This document shows positions 23,688 through 36,200 of a stretch of DNA of 64,000 nt, one piece after another. The DNA is from Synchiropus splendidus (lineage: Eukaryota > Chordata > Actinopteri > Syngnathiformes > Callionymidae). The DNA lies in the NCBI RefSeq assembly GCF_027744825.2, contig NW_026527098.1, positions 1 through 64,000 on the forward strand, read 5' to 3'. The notes beneath the pieces are model-generated. The model worked only from the letters and a program-made list of their open reading frames with translations, did no database searches and was not told the DNA's origin. A program made the position numbers and the translations under genes. The stretch's first letter is position 1. The number at the start of each line of letters is the position of its first letter.

Positions 23688-25379
23688 CTGAGATAAGGTG
23701 GGTTTCGGAACGCCAAACATAAAAGTGTTAATAACTTTGGAAAAACACTTCAGACAGTTTAGATTTGATGTGCAACTACTAGAAAGACCCTTTCTGCTAT
23801 AGTGGGAGGTTAAAATTTCATGTTCTGAAGCTTTCCTGAAAAGTTATGGCACAATGCACAAAAACGCTTTTCAGCCTGAGATAAGGTGGGTTTCGGAACG
23901 CCAAACATAAAAGTGTTGATAACTTTGGAAAAACACTTCAGAGAGCTTAGATTTGATGTGCACCTACTAGAAAGACCCTTTCTGCTATAGTGGGAGGTTA
24001 AAATTTCATGTTCTGAAGCTTCCCTGAAAAGTTATGGCACAATGCGTAAAAACGCTTTTCAGCCTGAGATAAGGTGGGTTTCGGAACGCCAAACATAAAA
24101 GTGTTGATAACTTTGGAAAAACACTTCAGACAGTTTAGATTTGATGTGCAACTACTAGAAAGACCCTTTCTGCTATAGTGGGAGGTTAAAATTTCATGTT
24201 CTGAAGCTTTCCTGAAAAGTTATGGCACAATGCACAAAAACGCTTTTCAGCCTGAGATAAGGTGGGTTTCGGAACGCCAAACATAAAAGTGTTGATAACT
24301 TTGGAAAAACACTTCAGACAGTTTAGATTTGATGTGCAACTACTAGAAAGACCCTTTCTGCTATAGTGGGAGGTTAAAATTTCATGTTCTGAAGCTTTCC
24401 TGAAAAGTTATGGCACAATGCACAAAAACGCTTTTCAGCCTGAGATAAGGTGGGTTTCGGAACGCCAAACATAAAAGTGTTGATAACTTTTGAAAAACAC
24501 TTCAGACAGCTTAGATTTTATGTGCAACTACTAGAAAGACCCTTTCTGCTATAGTGGGAGGTTAAAATTTCATGTTCTGAAGCTTCCCTGAAAAGTTATG
24601 GCACAATGCACAAAAACGCTTTTCAGCCTGAGATAAGGTGGGTTTCGGAACGCCAAACATAAAAGTGTTGATAACTTTGGAAAAACACTTCAGACAGTTT
24701 AGATTTGATGTGCAACTACTAGAAAGACCCTTTCTGCTATAGTGGGAGGTTAAAATTTCATGTTCTGAAGCTTCCCTGAAAAGTTATGGCACAATGCACA
24801 AAAACGCTTTTCAGCCTGAGATAAGGTGGGTTTCGAAACGCCAAACATAAAAGTGTTGATAACTTTCGAAAAACACTTCAGAGAGCTTAGATTTGATGTG
24901 CAACTACTAGAAAGACCCTTTCTGCTATAGTGGGAGGTTAAAATTTCATGTTCTGAAGCTTCCCTGAAAAGTTATGGCACAATGCACAAAAACGCTTTTC
25001 AGCCTGAGATAAGGTGGGTTTCGGAACGCCAAACATAAAAGTGTTGATAACTTTCGAAAAACACTTCAGACAGCTTAGATTTGATGTGCACCTACTAGAA
25101 AGACCCTATCTGCTATAGTGGGAGGTTAAAATTTCATGTTCTGAAGCTTCCCTGAAAAGTTATGGCACAATGCGTAAAAACGCTTTTCAGCCTGAGATAA
25201 GGTGGGTTTCGGAACGCCAAACATAAAAGTGTTAATAACTTTGGAAAAACACTTCAGACAGTTTAGATTTGATGTGCAACTACTAGAAAGACCCTTTCTG
25301 CTATAGTGGGAGGTTAAAATTTCATGTTCTGAGGCTTTCCTGAAAAGTTATGGCACAATGCACAAAAACGCTTTTCAGC
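23688..25379 (+). repeat. Nine-monomer segment E-A-G-G-T'-D-F-B-E, second copy
   Basis: Partner of 21432-23123. Its A monomer at 23876 has TTGGA instead of TTCGA, so it looks like a short G-type patch on an A body. The F monomer at 24816 gains TTTCGAAACG, a mark it shares with the F monomer at 33278. The last E monomer has GAGGCTTTCC near 25331, which removes the HindIII site. Confidence 0.8.
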
Positions 25380-25943
25380 CTGAGATAAGGTGGGTTTCGG
25401 AACGCCAAACATAAAAGTGTTGATAACTTTCGAAAAACACTTCAGAGAGCTTAGATTTGATGTGCACCTACTAGAAAGACCCTTTCTGCTATAGTGGGAG
25501 GTTAAAATTTCATGTTCTGAAGCTTCCCTGAAAAGTTATGGCACAATGCGTAAAAACGCTTTTCAGCCTGAGATAAGGTGGGTTTCGGAACGCCAAACAT
25601 AAAAGTGTTGATAACTTTGGAAAAACACTTCAGACAGTTTAGATTTGATGTGCAACTACTAGAAAGACCCTTTCTGCTATAGTGGGAGGTTAAAATTTCA
25701 TGTTCTGAAGCTTTCCTGAAAAGTTATGGCACAATGCACAAAAACGCTTTTCAGCCTGAGATAAGGTGGGTTTCGGAACGCCAAACATAAAAGTGTTGAT
25801 AACTTTTGAAAAACACTTCAGACAGCTTAGATTTGATGTGCAACTACTAGAAAGACCCTTTCTGCTATAGTGGGAGGTTAAAATTTCATGTTCTGAAGCT
25901 TCCCTGAAAAGTTATGGCACAATGCACAAAAACGCTTTTCAGC

Positions 25944-27448
25944 CTGAGATAAGGTGGGTTTCGGAACGCCAAACATAAAAGTGTTGATAACTTTCGAAAA
26001 ACACTTCAGACAGCTTAGATTTGATGTGCACCTACTAGAAAGACCCTTTCTGCTATAGTGAGAGGTTAAAATTTCATGTTCTGAAGCTTCCCTGAAAAGT
26101 TATGGCACAATGCGTAAAAACGCTTTTCAGCCTGAGATAAGGTGGGTTTCGGAACGCCAAACATAAAAGTGTTAATAACTTTGGAAAAACACTTCAGACA
26201 GTTTAGATTTGATGTGCAACTACTAGAAAGACCCTTTCTGCTATAATGGGAGGTTAAAATTTCATGTTCTGAAGCTTCCCTGAAAAGTTATGGCACAATG
26301 CACAAAAACGCTTTTCAGCCTGAGATAAGGTGGGTTTCGGAACGCCAAACATAAAAGTGTTGATAACTTTCGAAAAACACTTCAGAGAGCTTAGATTTGA
26401 TGTGCAACTACTAGAAAGACCCTTTCTGCTATAGTGGGAGGTTAAAATTTCATGTTCTGAAGCTTCCCTGAAAAGTTATGGCACAATGCACAAAAACGCT
26501 TTTCAGCCTGAGATAAGGTGGGTTTCGGAACGCCAAACATAAAAGTGTTGATAACTTTCGAAAAACACTTCAGACAGCTTAGATTTGATGTGCCACCTAC
26601 TAGAAAGACCCTTTCTGCTATAGTGGGAGGTTAAAATTTCATGTTCTGAAGCTTCCCTGAAAAGTTATGGCACAATGCGTAAAAACGCTTTTCAGCCTGA
26701 GATAAGGTGGGTTTCGGAACGCCAAACATAAAAGTGTTAATAACTTTTGAAAAACACTTCAGACAGTTTAGATTTGATGTGCAACTACTAGAAAGACCCT
26801 TTCTGCTATAGTGGGAGGTTAAAATTTCATGTTCTGAAGCTTTCCTGAAAAGTTATGGCACAATGCACAAAAACGCTTTTCAGCCTGAGATAAGGTGGGT
26901 TTCGGAACGCCAAACATAAAAGTGTTGATAACTTTCGAAAAACACTTCAGAGAGCTTAGATTTGATGTGCACCTACTAGAAAGACCCTTTCTGCTATAGT
27001 GGGAGGTTAAAATTTCATGTTCTGAAGCTTCCCTGAAAAGTTATGGCACAATGCGTAAAAACGCTTTTCAGCCTGAGATAAGGTGGGTTTCGGAACGCCA
27101 AACATAAAAGTGTTGATAACTTTGGAAAAACACTTCAGACAGTTTAGATTTGATGTGCAACTACTAGAAAGACCCTTTCTGCTATAGTGGGAGGTTAAAA
27201 TTTCATGTTCTGAAGCTTTCCTGAAAAGTTATGGCACAATGCACAAAAACGCTTTTCAGCCTGAGATAAGGTGGGTTTCGGAACGCCAAACATAAAAGTG
27301 TTGATAACTTTTGAAAAACACTTCAGACAGCTTAGATTTGATGTGCAACTACTAGAAAGACCCTTTCTGCTATAGTGGGAGGTTAAAATTTCATGTTCTG
27401 AAGCTTCCCTGAAAAGTTATGGCACAATGCACAAAAACGCTTTTCAGC
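25944..27448 (+). repeat. Octamer B-(E/D)-F-B-(E/T)-A-G-T, copy 1
   Basis: Eight monomers, 1505 bp because the second B (26508) has an inserted C, giving GTGCCACC at 26590. The same octamer with the same insertion follows directly. Further shared marks are GTGAGAGG in the first B, ATAATGGG in the second monomer, and GTTAAT combined with TTTGA in the fifth. Confidence 0.9.
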
Positions 27449-28953
27449 CTGAGATAAGGTGGGTTTCGGAACGCCAAACATAAAAGTGTTGATAACTTTC
27501 GAAAAACACTTCAGACAGCTTAGATTTGATGTGCACCTACTAGAAAGACCCTTTCTGCTATAGTGAGAGGTTAAAATTTCATGTTCTGAAGCTTCCCTGA
27601 AAAGTTATGGCACAATGCGTAAAAACGCTTTTCAGCCTGAGATAAGGTGGGTTTCGGAACGCCAAACATAAAAGTGTTAATAACTTTGGAAAAACACTTC
27701 AGACAGTTTAGATTTGATGTGCAACTACTAGAAAGACCCTTTCTGCTATAATGGGAGGTTAAAATTTCATGTTCTGAAGCTTCCCTGAAAAGTTATGGCA
27801 CAATGCACAAAAACGCTTTTCAGCCTGAGATAAGGTGGGTTTCGGAACGCCAAACATAAAAGTGTTGATAACTTTCGAAAAACACTTCAGAGAGCTTAGA
27901 TTTGATGTGCAACTACTAGAAAGACCCTTTCTGCTATAGTGGGAGGTTAAAATTTCATGTTCTGAAGCTTCCCTGAAAAGTTATGGCACAATGCACAAAA
28001 ACGCTTTTCAGCCTGAGATAAGGTGGGTTTCGGAACGCCAAACATAAAAGTGTTGATAACTTTCGAAAAACACTTCAGACAGCTTAGATTTGATGTGCCA
28101 CCTACTAGAAAGACCCTTTCTGCTATAGTGGGAGGTTAAAATTTCATGTTCTGAAGCTTCCCTGAAAAGTTATGGCACAATGCGTAAAAACGCTTTTCAG
28201 CCTGAGATAAGGTGGGTTTCGGAACGCCAAACATAAAAGTGTTAATAACTTTTGAAAAACACTTCAGACAGTTTAGATTTGATGTGCAACTACTAGAAAG
28301 ACCCTTTCTGCTATAGTGGGAGGTTAAAATTTCATGTTCTGAAGCTTTCCTGAAAAGTTATGGCACAATGCACAAAAACGCTTTTCAGCCTGAGATAAGG
28401 TGGGTTTCGGAACGCCAAACATAAAAGTGTTGATAACTTTCGAAAAACACTTCAGAGAGCTTAGATTTGATGTGCACCTACTAGAAAGACCCTTTCTGCT
28501 ATAGTGGGAGGTTAAAATTTCATGTTCTGAAGCTTCCCTGAAAAGTTATGGCACAATGCGTAAAAACGCTTTTCAGCCTGAGATAAGGTGGGTTTCGGAA
28601 CGCCAAACATAAAAGTGTTGATAACTTTGGAAAAACACTTCAGACAGTTTAGATTTGATGTGCAACTACTAGAAAGACCCTTTCTGCTATAGTGGGAGGT
28701 TAAAATTTCATGTTCTGAAGCTTTCCTGAAAAGTTATGGCACAATGCACAAAAACGCTTTTCAGCCTGAGATAAGGTGGGTTTCGGAACGCCAAACATAA
28801 AAGTGTTGATAACTTTTGAAAAACACTTCAGACAGCTTAGATTTGATGTGCAACTACTAGAAAGACCCTTTCTGCTATAGTGGGAGGTTAAAATTTCATG
28901 TTCTGAAGCTTCCCTGAAAAGTTATGGCACAATGCACAAAAACGCTTTTCAGC
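27449..28953 (+). repeat. Octamer B-(E/D)-F-B-(E/T)-A-G-T, copy 2
   Basis: A tandem copy of 25944-27448, also 1505 bp, with the same inserted C (GTGCCACC near 28095), GTGAGAGG and ATAATGGG. I noticed no difference between the two copies by eye. A third, older copy lies at 34406-35909 and lacks both ATAATGGG and the inserted C. Confidence 0.9.
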
Positions 28954-31900
28954 CTGAGATAAGGTGGGTTTCGGAACGCCAAACATAAAAGTGTTGATAA
29001 CTTTCGAAAAACACTTCAGACAGCTTAGATTTGATGTGCACCTACTAGAAAGACCCTTTCTGCTATAGTGGGAGGTTAAAATTTCATGTTCTGAAGCTTC
29101 CCTGAAAAGTTATGGCACAATGCGTAAAAACGCTTTTCAGCCTGAGATAAGGTGGGTTTCGGAACGCCAAACATAAAAGTGTTGATAACTTTGGAAAAAC
29201 ACTTCAGACAGTTTAGATTTGATGTGCAACTACTAGAAAGACCCTTTCTGCTATAGTGGGAGGTTAAAATTTCATGTTCTGAAGCTTCCCTGAAAAGTTA
29301 TGGCACAATGCACAAAAACGCCTTTCAGCCTGAGATAAGGTGGGTTTCGGAACGCCAAACATAAAAGTGTCAATAACTTTGGAAAAACACTTCAGACAGT
29401 TTAGATTTGATGTGCAACTACTAGAAAGACCCTTTCTGCTATAGTGGGAGGTTAAAATTTCATGTTCTGAAGCTTTCCTGAAAAGTTATGGCACAATGCA
29501 CAAAAACGCTTTTCAGCCTGAGATAAGGTGGGTTTCGGAACGCCAAACATAAAAGTGTTGATAACTTTGGAAAAACACTTCAGACAGTTTAGATTTGATG
29601 TGCAACTACTAGAAAGACCCTTTCTGCTATAGTGGGAGGTTAAAATTTCATGTTCTGAAGCTTTCCTGAAAAGTTATGGCACAATGCACAAAAACGCTTT
29701 TCAGCCTGAGATAAGGTGGGTTTCGGAACGCCAAACATAAAAGTGTTGATAACTTTGGAAAAACACTTCAGACAGTTTAGATTTGATGTGCAACTACTAG
29801 AAAGACCCTTTCTGCTATAGTGGGAGGTTAAAATTTCATGTTCTGAAGCTTCCCTGAAAAGTTATGGCACAATGCACAAAAACGCTTTTCAGCCTGAGAT
29901 AAGGTGGGTTTCGGAACGCCAAACATAAAAGTGTTGATAACTTTCGAAAAACACTTCAGAGAGCTTAGATTTGATGTGCAACTACTAGAAAGACCCTTTC
30001 TGCTATAGTGGGAGGTTAAAATTTCATGTTCTGAAGCTTCCCTGAAAAGTTATGGCACAATGCACAAAAACGCTTTTCAGCCTGAGATAAGGTGGGTTTC
30101 GGAACGCCAAACATAAAAGTGTTGATAACTTTCGAAAAACACTTCAGACAGCTTAGATTTGATGTGCACCTACTAGAAAGACCCTTTCTGCTATAGTGGG
30201 AGGTTAAAATTTCATGTTCTGAAGCTTCCCTGAAAAGTTATGGCACAATGCGTAAAAACGCTTTTCAGCCTGAGATATGGTGGGTTTCGGAACGCCAAAC
30301 ATAAAAGTGTTGATAACTTTGGAAAAACACTTCAGACAGTTTAGATTTGATGTGCAACTACTAGAAAGACCCTTTCTGCTATAGTGGGAGGTTAAAATTT
30401 CATGTTCTGAAGCTTCCCTGAAAAGTTATGGCACAATGCACAAAAACGCTTTTCAGCCTGAGATAAGGTGGGTTTCGGAACGCCAAACATAAAAGTGTTA
30501 ATAACTTTGGAAAAACACTTCAGACAGTTTAGATTTGATGTGCAACTACTAGAAAGACCCTTTCTGCTATAGTGGGAGGTTAAAATTTCATGTTCTGAAG
30601 CTTTCCTGAAAAGTTATGGCACAATGCACAAAAACGCTTTTCAGCCTGAGATAAGGTGGGTTTCGGAACGCCAAACATAAAAGTGTTGATAACTTTTGAA
30701 AAACACTTCAGACAGCTTAGATTTGATGTGCAACTACTAGAAAGACCCTTTCTGCTATAGTGGGAGGTTAAAATTTCATGTTCTGAAGCTTCCCTGAAAA
30801 GTTATGGCACAATGCACAAAAACGCTTTTCAGCCTGAGATAAGGTGGGTTTCGGAACGCCAAACATAAAAGTGTTGATAACTTTCGAAAAACACTTCAGA
30901 CAGCTTAAATTTGTTGTGCACCTACTAGAAAGACCCTTTCTGCTATAGTGGGAGGTTAAAATTTCATGTTCTGAAGCTTCCCTGAAAAGTTATGGCACAA
31001 TGCGTAAAAACGCTTTTCAGCCTGAGATAAGGTGGGTTTCGGAACGCCAAACAGAAAAGTGTTGATAACTTTGGAAAAACACTTCAGACAGTTTAGATTT
31101 GATGTGCAACTACTAGAAAGACCCTTTCTGCTATAGTGGGAGGTTAAAATTTCATGTTCTGAAGCTTCCCTGAAAAGTTATGGCACAATGCACAAAAACG
31201 CTTTTCAGCCTGAGATAAGGTGGGTTTCGGAACGCCAAACATAAAAGTGTTAATAACTTTGGAAAAACACTTCAGACAGTTTAGATTTGATGTGCAACTA
31301 CTAGAAAGACCCTTTCTGCTATAGTGGGAGGTTAAAATTTCATGTTCTGAAGCTTTCCTGAAAAGTTATGGCACAATGCACAAAAACGCTTTTCAGCCTG
31401 AGATAAGGTGGGTTTCGGAACGCCAAACATAAAAGTGTTGATAACTTTCGAAAAACACTTCAGAGAGCTTAGATTTGATGTGCACCTACTAGAAAGACCC
31501 TTTCTGCTATAGTGGGAGGTTAAAATTTCATGTTCTGAAGCTTCCCTGAAAAGTTATGGCACAATGCGTAAAAACGCTTTTCAGCCTGAGATAAGGTGGG
31601 TTTCGGAACGCCAAACATAAAAGTGTTGATAACTTTGGAAAAACACTTCAGACAGTTTAGATTTGATGTGCAACTACTAGAAAGACCCTTTCTGCTATAG
31701 TGGGAGGTTAAAATTTCATGTTCTGAAGCTTTCCTGAAAAGTTATGGCACAATGCACAAAAACGCTTTTCAGCCTGAGATAAGGTGGGTTTCGGAACGCC
31801 AAACATAAAAGTGTTGATAACTTTTGAAAAACACTTCAGACAGCTTAGATTTGATGTGCAACTACTAGAAAGACCCTTTCTGCTATAGTGGGAGGTTAAA

Positions 31901-33277
31901 ATTTCATGTTCTGAAGCTTCCCTGAAAAGTTATGGCACAATGCACAAAAACGCTTTTCAGCCTGAGATAAGGTGGGTTTCGGAACGCCAAACATAAAAGT
32001 GTTGATAACTTTCGAAAAACACTTCAGACAGCTTAGATTTGATGTGCACCTACTAGAAAGACCCTTTCTGCTATAGTGGGAGGTTAAAATTTCATGTTCT
32101 GAAGCTTCCCTGAAAAGTTATGGCACAATGCGTAAAAACGCTTTTCAGCCTGAGATAAGGTGGGTTTCGGAACGCCAAACATAAAAGTGTTGATAACTTT
32201 GGAAAAACACTTCAGACAGTTTAGATTTGATGTGCAACTACTAGAAAGACCCTTTCTGCTATAGTGGGAGGTTAAAATTTCATGTTCTGAAGCTTCCCTG
32301 AAAAGTTATGGCACAATGCACAAAAACGCTTTTCAGCCTGAGATAAGGTGGGTTTCGGAACGCCAAACATAAAAGTGTTAATAACTTTGGAAAAACACTT
32401 AAGACAGTTTAGATTTGATGTGCAACGACTAGAAAGACCCTTTCTGCTATAGTGGGAGGTTAAAATTTCATGTTCTGAAGCTTTCCTGAAAAGTTATGGC
32501 ACAATGCACAAAAACGCTTTTCAGCCTGAGATAAGGTGGGTTTCGGAACGCCAAACATAAAAGTGTTGATAACCTTCGAAAAACACTTCAGAGAGCTTAG
32601 ATTTGATGTGCACCTACTAGAAAGACCCTTTCTGCTATAGTGGGAGGTTAAAATTTCATGTTCTGAAGCTTCCCTGAAAAGTTATGGCACAATGCGTAAA
32701 AACGCTTTTCAGCCTGAGATAAGGTGGGTTTCGGAACGCCAAACATAAAAGTGTTGATAACTTTGGAAAAACACTTCAGACAGTTTAGATTTGATGTGCA
32801 ACTACTAGAAAGACCCTTTCTGCTATAGTGGGAGGTTAAAATTTCATGTTCTGAAGCTTTCCTGAAAAGTTATGGCACAATGCACAAAAACGCTTTTCAG
32901 CCTGAGATAAGGTGGGTTTCGGAACGCCAAACATAAAAGTGTTGATAACTTTGGAAAAACACTTCAGACAGTTTAGATTTGATGTGCAACTACTAGAAAG
33001 ACCCTTTCTGCTATAGTGGGAGGTTAAAATTTCATGTTCTGAAGCTTTCCTGAAAAGTTATGGCACAATGCACAAAAACGCTTTTCAGCCTGAGATAAGG
33101 TGGGTTTCGGAACGCCAAACATAAAAGTGTTGATAACTTTTGAAAAACACTTCAGACAGCTTAGATTTGATGTGCAACTACTAGAAAGACCCTTTCTGCT
33201 ATAGTGGGAGGTTAAAATTTCATGTTCTGAAGCTTCCCTGAAAAGTTATGGCACAATGCACAAAAACGCTTTTCAGC

Positions 33278-36200
33278 CTGAGATAAGGTGGGTTTCGAAA
33301 CGCCAAACATAAAAGTGTTGATAACTTTCGAAAAACACTTCAGAGAGCTTAGATTTGATGTGCAACTACTAGAAAGACCCTTTCTGCTATAGTGGGAGGT
33401 TAAAATTTCATGTTCTGAAGCTTCCCTGAAAAGTTATGGCACAATGCACAAAAACGCTTTTCAGCCTGAGATAAGGTGGGTTTCGGAACGCCAAACATAA
33501 AAGTGTTGATAACTTTCGAAAAACACTTCAGACAGCTTAGATTTGATGTGCACCTACTAGAAAGACCCTATCTGCTATAGTGGGAGGTTAAAATTTCATG
33601 TTCTGAAGCTTCCCTGAAAAGTTATGGCACAATGCGTAAAAACGCTTTTCAGCCTGAGATAAGGTGGGTTTCGGAACGCCAAACATAAAAGTGTTAATAA
33701 CTTTGGAAAAACACTTCAGACAGTTTAGATTTGATGTGCAACTACTAGAAAGACCCTTTCTGCTATAGTGGGAGGTTAAAATTTCATGTTCTGAAGCTTT
33801 CCTGAAAAGTTATGGCACAATGCACAAAAACGCTTTTCAGCCTGAGATAAGGTGGGTTTCGGAACGCCAAACATAAAAGTGTTGATAACTTTCGAAAAAC
33901 ACTTCAGAGAGCTTAGATTTGATGTGCACCTACTAGAAAGACCCTTTCTGCTATAGTGGGAGGTTAAAATTTCATGTTCTGAAGCTTCCCTGAAAAGTTA
34001 TGGCACAATGCGTAAAAACGCTTTTCAGCCTGAGATAAGGTGGGTTTCGGAACGCCAAACATAAAAGTGTTGATAACTTTGGAAAAACACTTCAGACAGT
34101 TTAGATTTGATGTGCAACTACTAGAAAGACCCTTTCTGCTATAGTGGGAGGTTAAAATTTCATGTTCTGAAGCTTTCCTGAAAAGTTATGGCACAATGCA
34201 CAAAAACGCTTTTCAGCCTGAGATAAGGTGGGTTTCGGAACGCCAAACATAAAAGTGTTGATAACTTTTGAAAAACACTTCAGACAGCTTAGATTTGATG
34301 TGCAACTACTAGAAAGACCCTTTCTGCTATAGTGGGAGGTTAAAATTTCATGTTCTGAAGCTTCCCTGAAAAGTTATGGCACAATGCACAAAAACGCTTT
34401 TCAGCCTGAGATAAGGTGGGTTTCGGAACGCCAAACATAAAAGTGTTGATAACTTTCGAAAAACACTTCAGACAGCTTAGATTTGATGTGCACCTACTAG
34501 AAAGACCCTTTCTGCTATAGTGAGAGGTTAAAATTTCATGTTCTGAAGCTTCCCTGAAAAGTTATGGCACAATGCGTAAAAACGCTTTTCAGCCTGAGAT
34601 AAGGTGGGTTTCGGAACGCCAAACATAAAAGTGTTAATAACTTTGGAAAAACACTTCAGACAGTTTAGATTTGATGTGCAACTACTAGAAAGACCCTTTC
34701 TGCTATAGTGGGAGGTTAAAATTTCATGTTCTGAAGCTTCCCTGAAAAGTTATGGCACAATGCACAAAAACGCTTTTCAGCCTGAGATAAGGTGGGTTTC
34801 GGAACGCCAAACATAAAAGTGTTGATAACTTTCGAAAAACACTTCAGAGAGCTTAGATTTGATGTGCAACTACTAGAAAGACCCTTTCTGCTATAGTGGG
34901 AGGTTAAAATTTCATGTTCTGAAGCTTCCCTGAAAAGTTATGGCACAATGCACAAAAACGCTTTTCAGCCTGAGATAAGGTGGGTTTCGGAACGCCAAAC
35001 ATAAAAGTGTTGATAACTTTCGAAAAACACTTCAGACAGCTTAGATTTGATGTGCACCTACTAGAAAGACCCTTTCTGCTATAGTGGGAGGTTAAAATTT
35101 CATGTTCTGAAGCTTCCCTGAAAAGTTATGGCACAATGCGTAAAAACGCTTTTCAGCCTGAGATAAGGTGGGTTTCGGAACGCCAAACATAAAAGTGTTA
35201 ATAACTTTTGAAAAACACTTCAGACAGTTTAGATTTGATGTGCAACTACTAGAAAGACCCTTTCTGCTATAGTGGGAGGTTAAAATTTCATGTTCTGAAG
35301 CTTTCCTGAAAAGTTATGGCACAATGCACAAAAACGCTTTTCAGCCTGAGATAAGGTGGGTTTCGGAACGCCAAACATAAAAGTGTTGATAACTTTCGAA
35401 AAACACTTCAGAGAGCTTAGATTTGATGTGCACCTACTAGAAAGACCCTTTCTGCTATAGTGGGAGGTTAAAATTTCATGTTCTGAAGCTTCCCTGAAAA
35501 GTTATGGCACAATGCGTAAAAACGCTTTTCAGCCTGAGATAAGGTGGGTTTCGGAACGCCAAACATAAAAGTGTTGATAACTTTGGAAAAACACTTCAGA
35601 CAGTTTAGATTTGATGTGCAACTACTAGAAAGACCCTTTCTGCTATAGTGGGAGGTTAAAATTTCATGTTCTGAAGCTTTCCTGAAAAGTTATGGCACAA
35701 TGCACAAAAACGCTTTTCAGCCTGAGATAAGGTGGGTTTCGGAACGCCAAACATAAAAGTGTTGATAACTTTTGAAAAACACTTCAGACAGCTTAGATTT
35801 GATGTGCAACTACTAGAAAGACCCTTTCTGCTATAGTGGGAGGTTAAAATTTCATGTTCTGAAGCTTCCCTGAAAAGTTATGGCACAATGCACAAAAACG
35901 CTTTTCAGCCTGAGATAAGGTGGGTTTCGGAACGCCAAACATAAAAGTGTTGATAACTTTCGAAAAACACTTCAGACAGCTTAGATTTGATGTGCACCTA
36001 CTAGAAAGACCCTTTCTGCTATAGTGGGAGGTTAAAATTTCATGTTCTGAAGCTTCCCTGAAAAGTTATGGCACAATGCGTAAAAACGCTTTTCAGCCTG
36101 AGATAAGGTGGGTTTCGGAACGCCAAACATAAAAGTGTTGATAACTTTGGAAAAACACTTCAGACAGTTTAGATTTGATGTGCAACTACTAGAAAGACCC

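Larger units (their letters stand above)
24816..33277 (+). repeat. Large duplicated unit, first copy (45 monomers)
   Basis: It starts at the F monomer with TTTCGAAACG and is followed directly by a second copy of the same unit from 33278. Marks shared in order are: TTTCGAAACG (24816/33278), CCTATCTG (25004/33466), GTGAGAGG (25944 and 27449/34406), CGCCTTTCAG (29142/36098), TTAAATTTGTTG (30834/37790), AACAGAAAAG (31022/37978), CTTAAGAC plus CAACGAC (32338/39294), and AACCTTCG (32526/39482). It is eight monomers longer than its partner because of an internal tandem duplication at 25944-28953. AGATATGG near 30276 is private to this copy. Confidence 0.88.
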
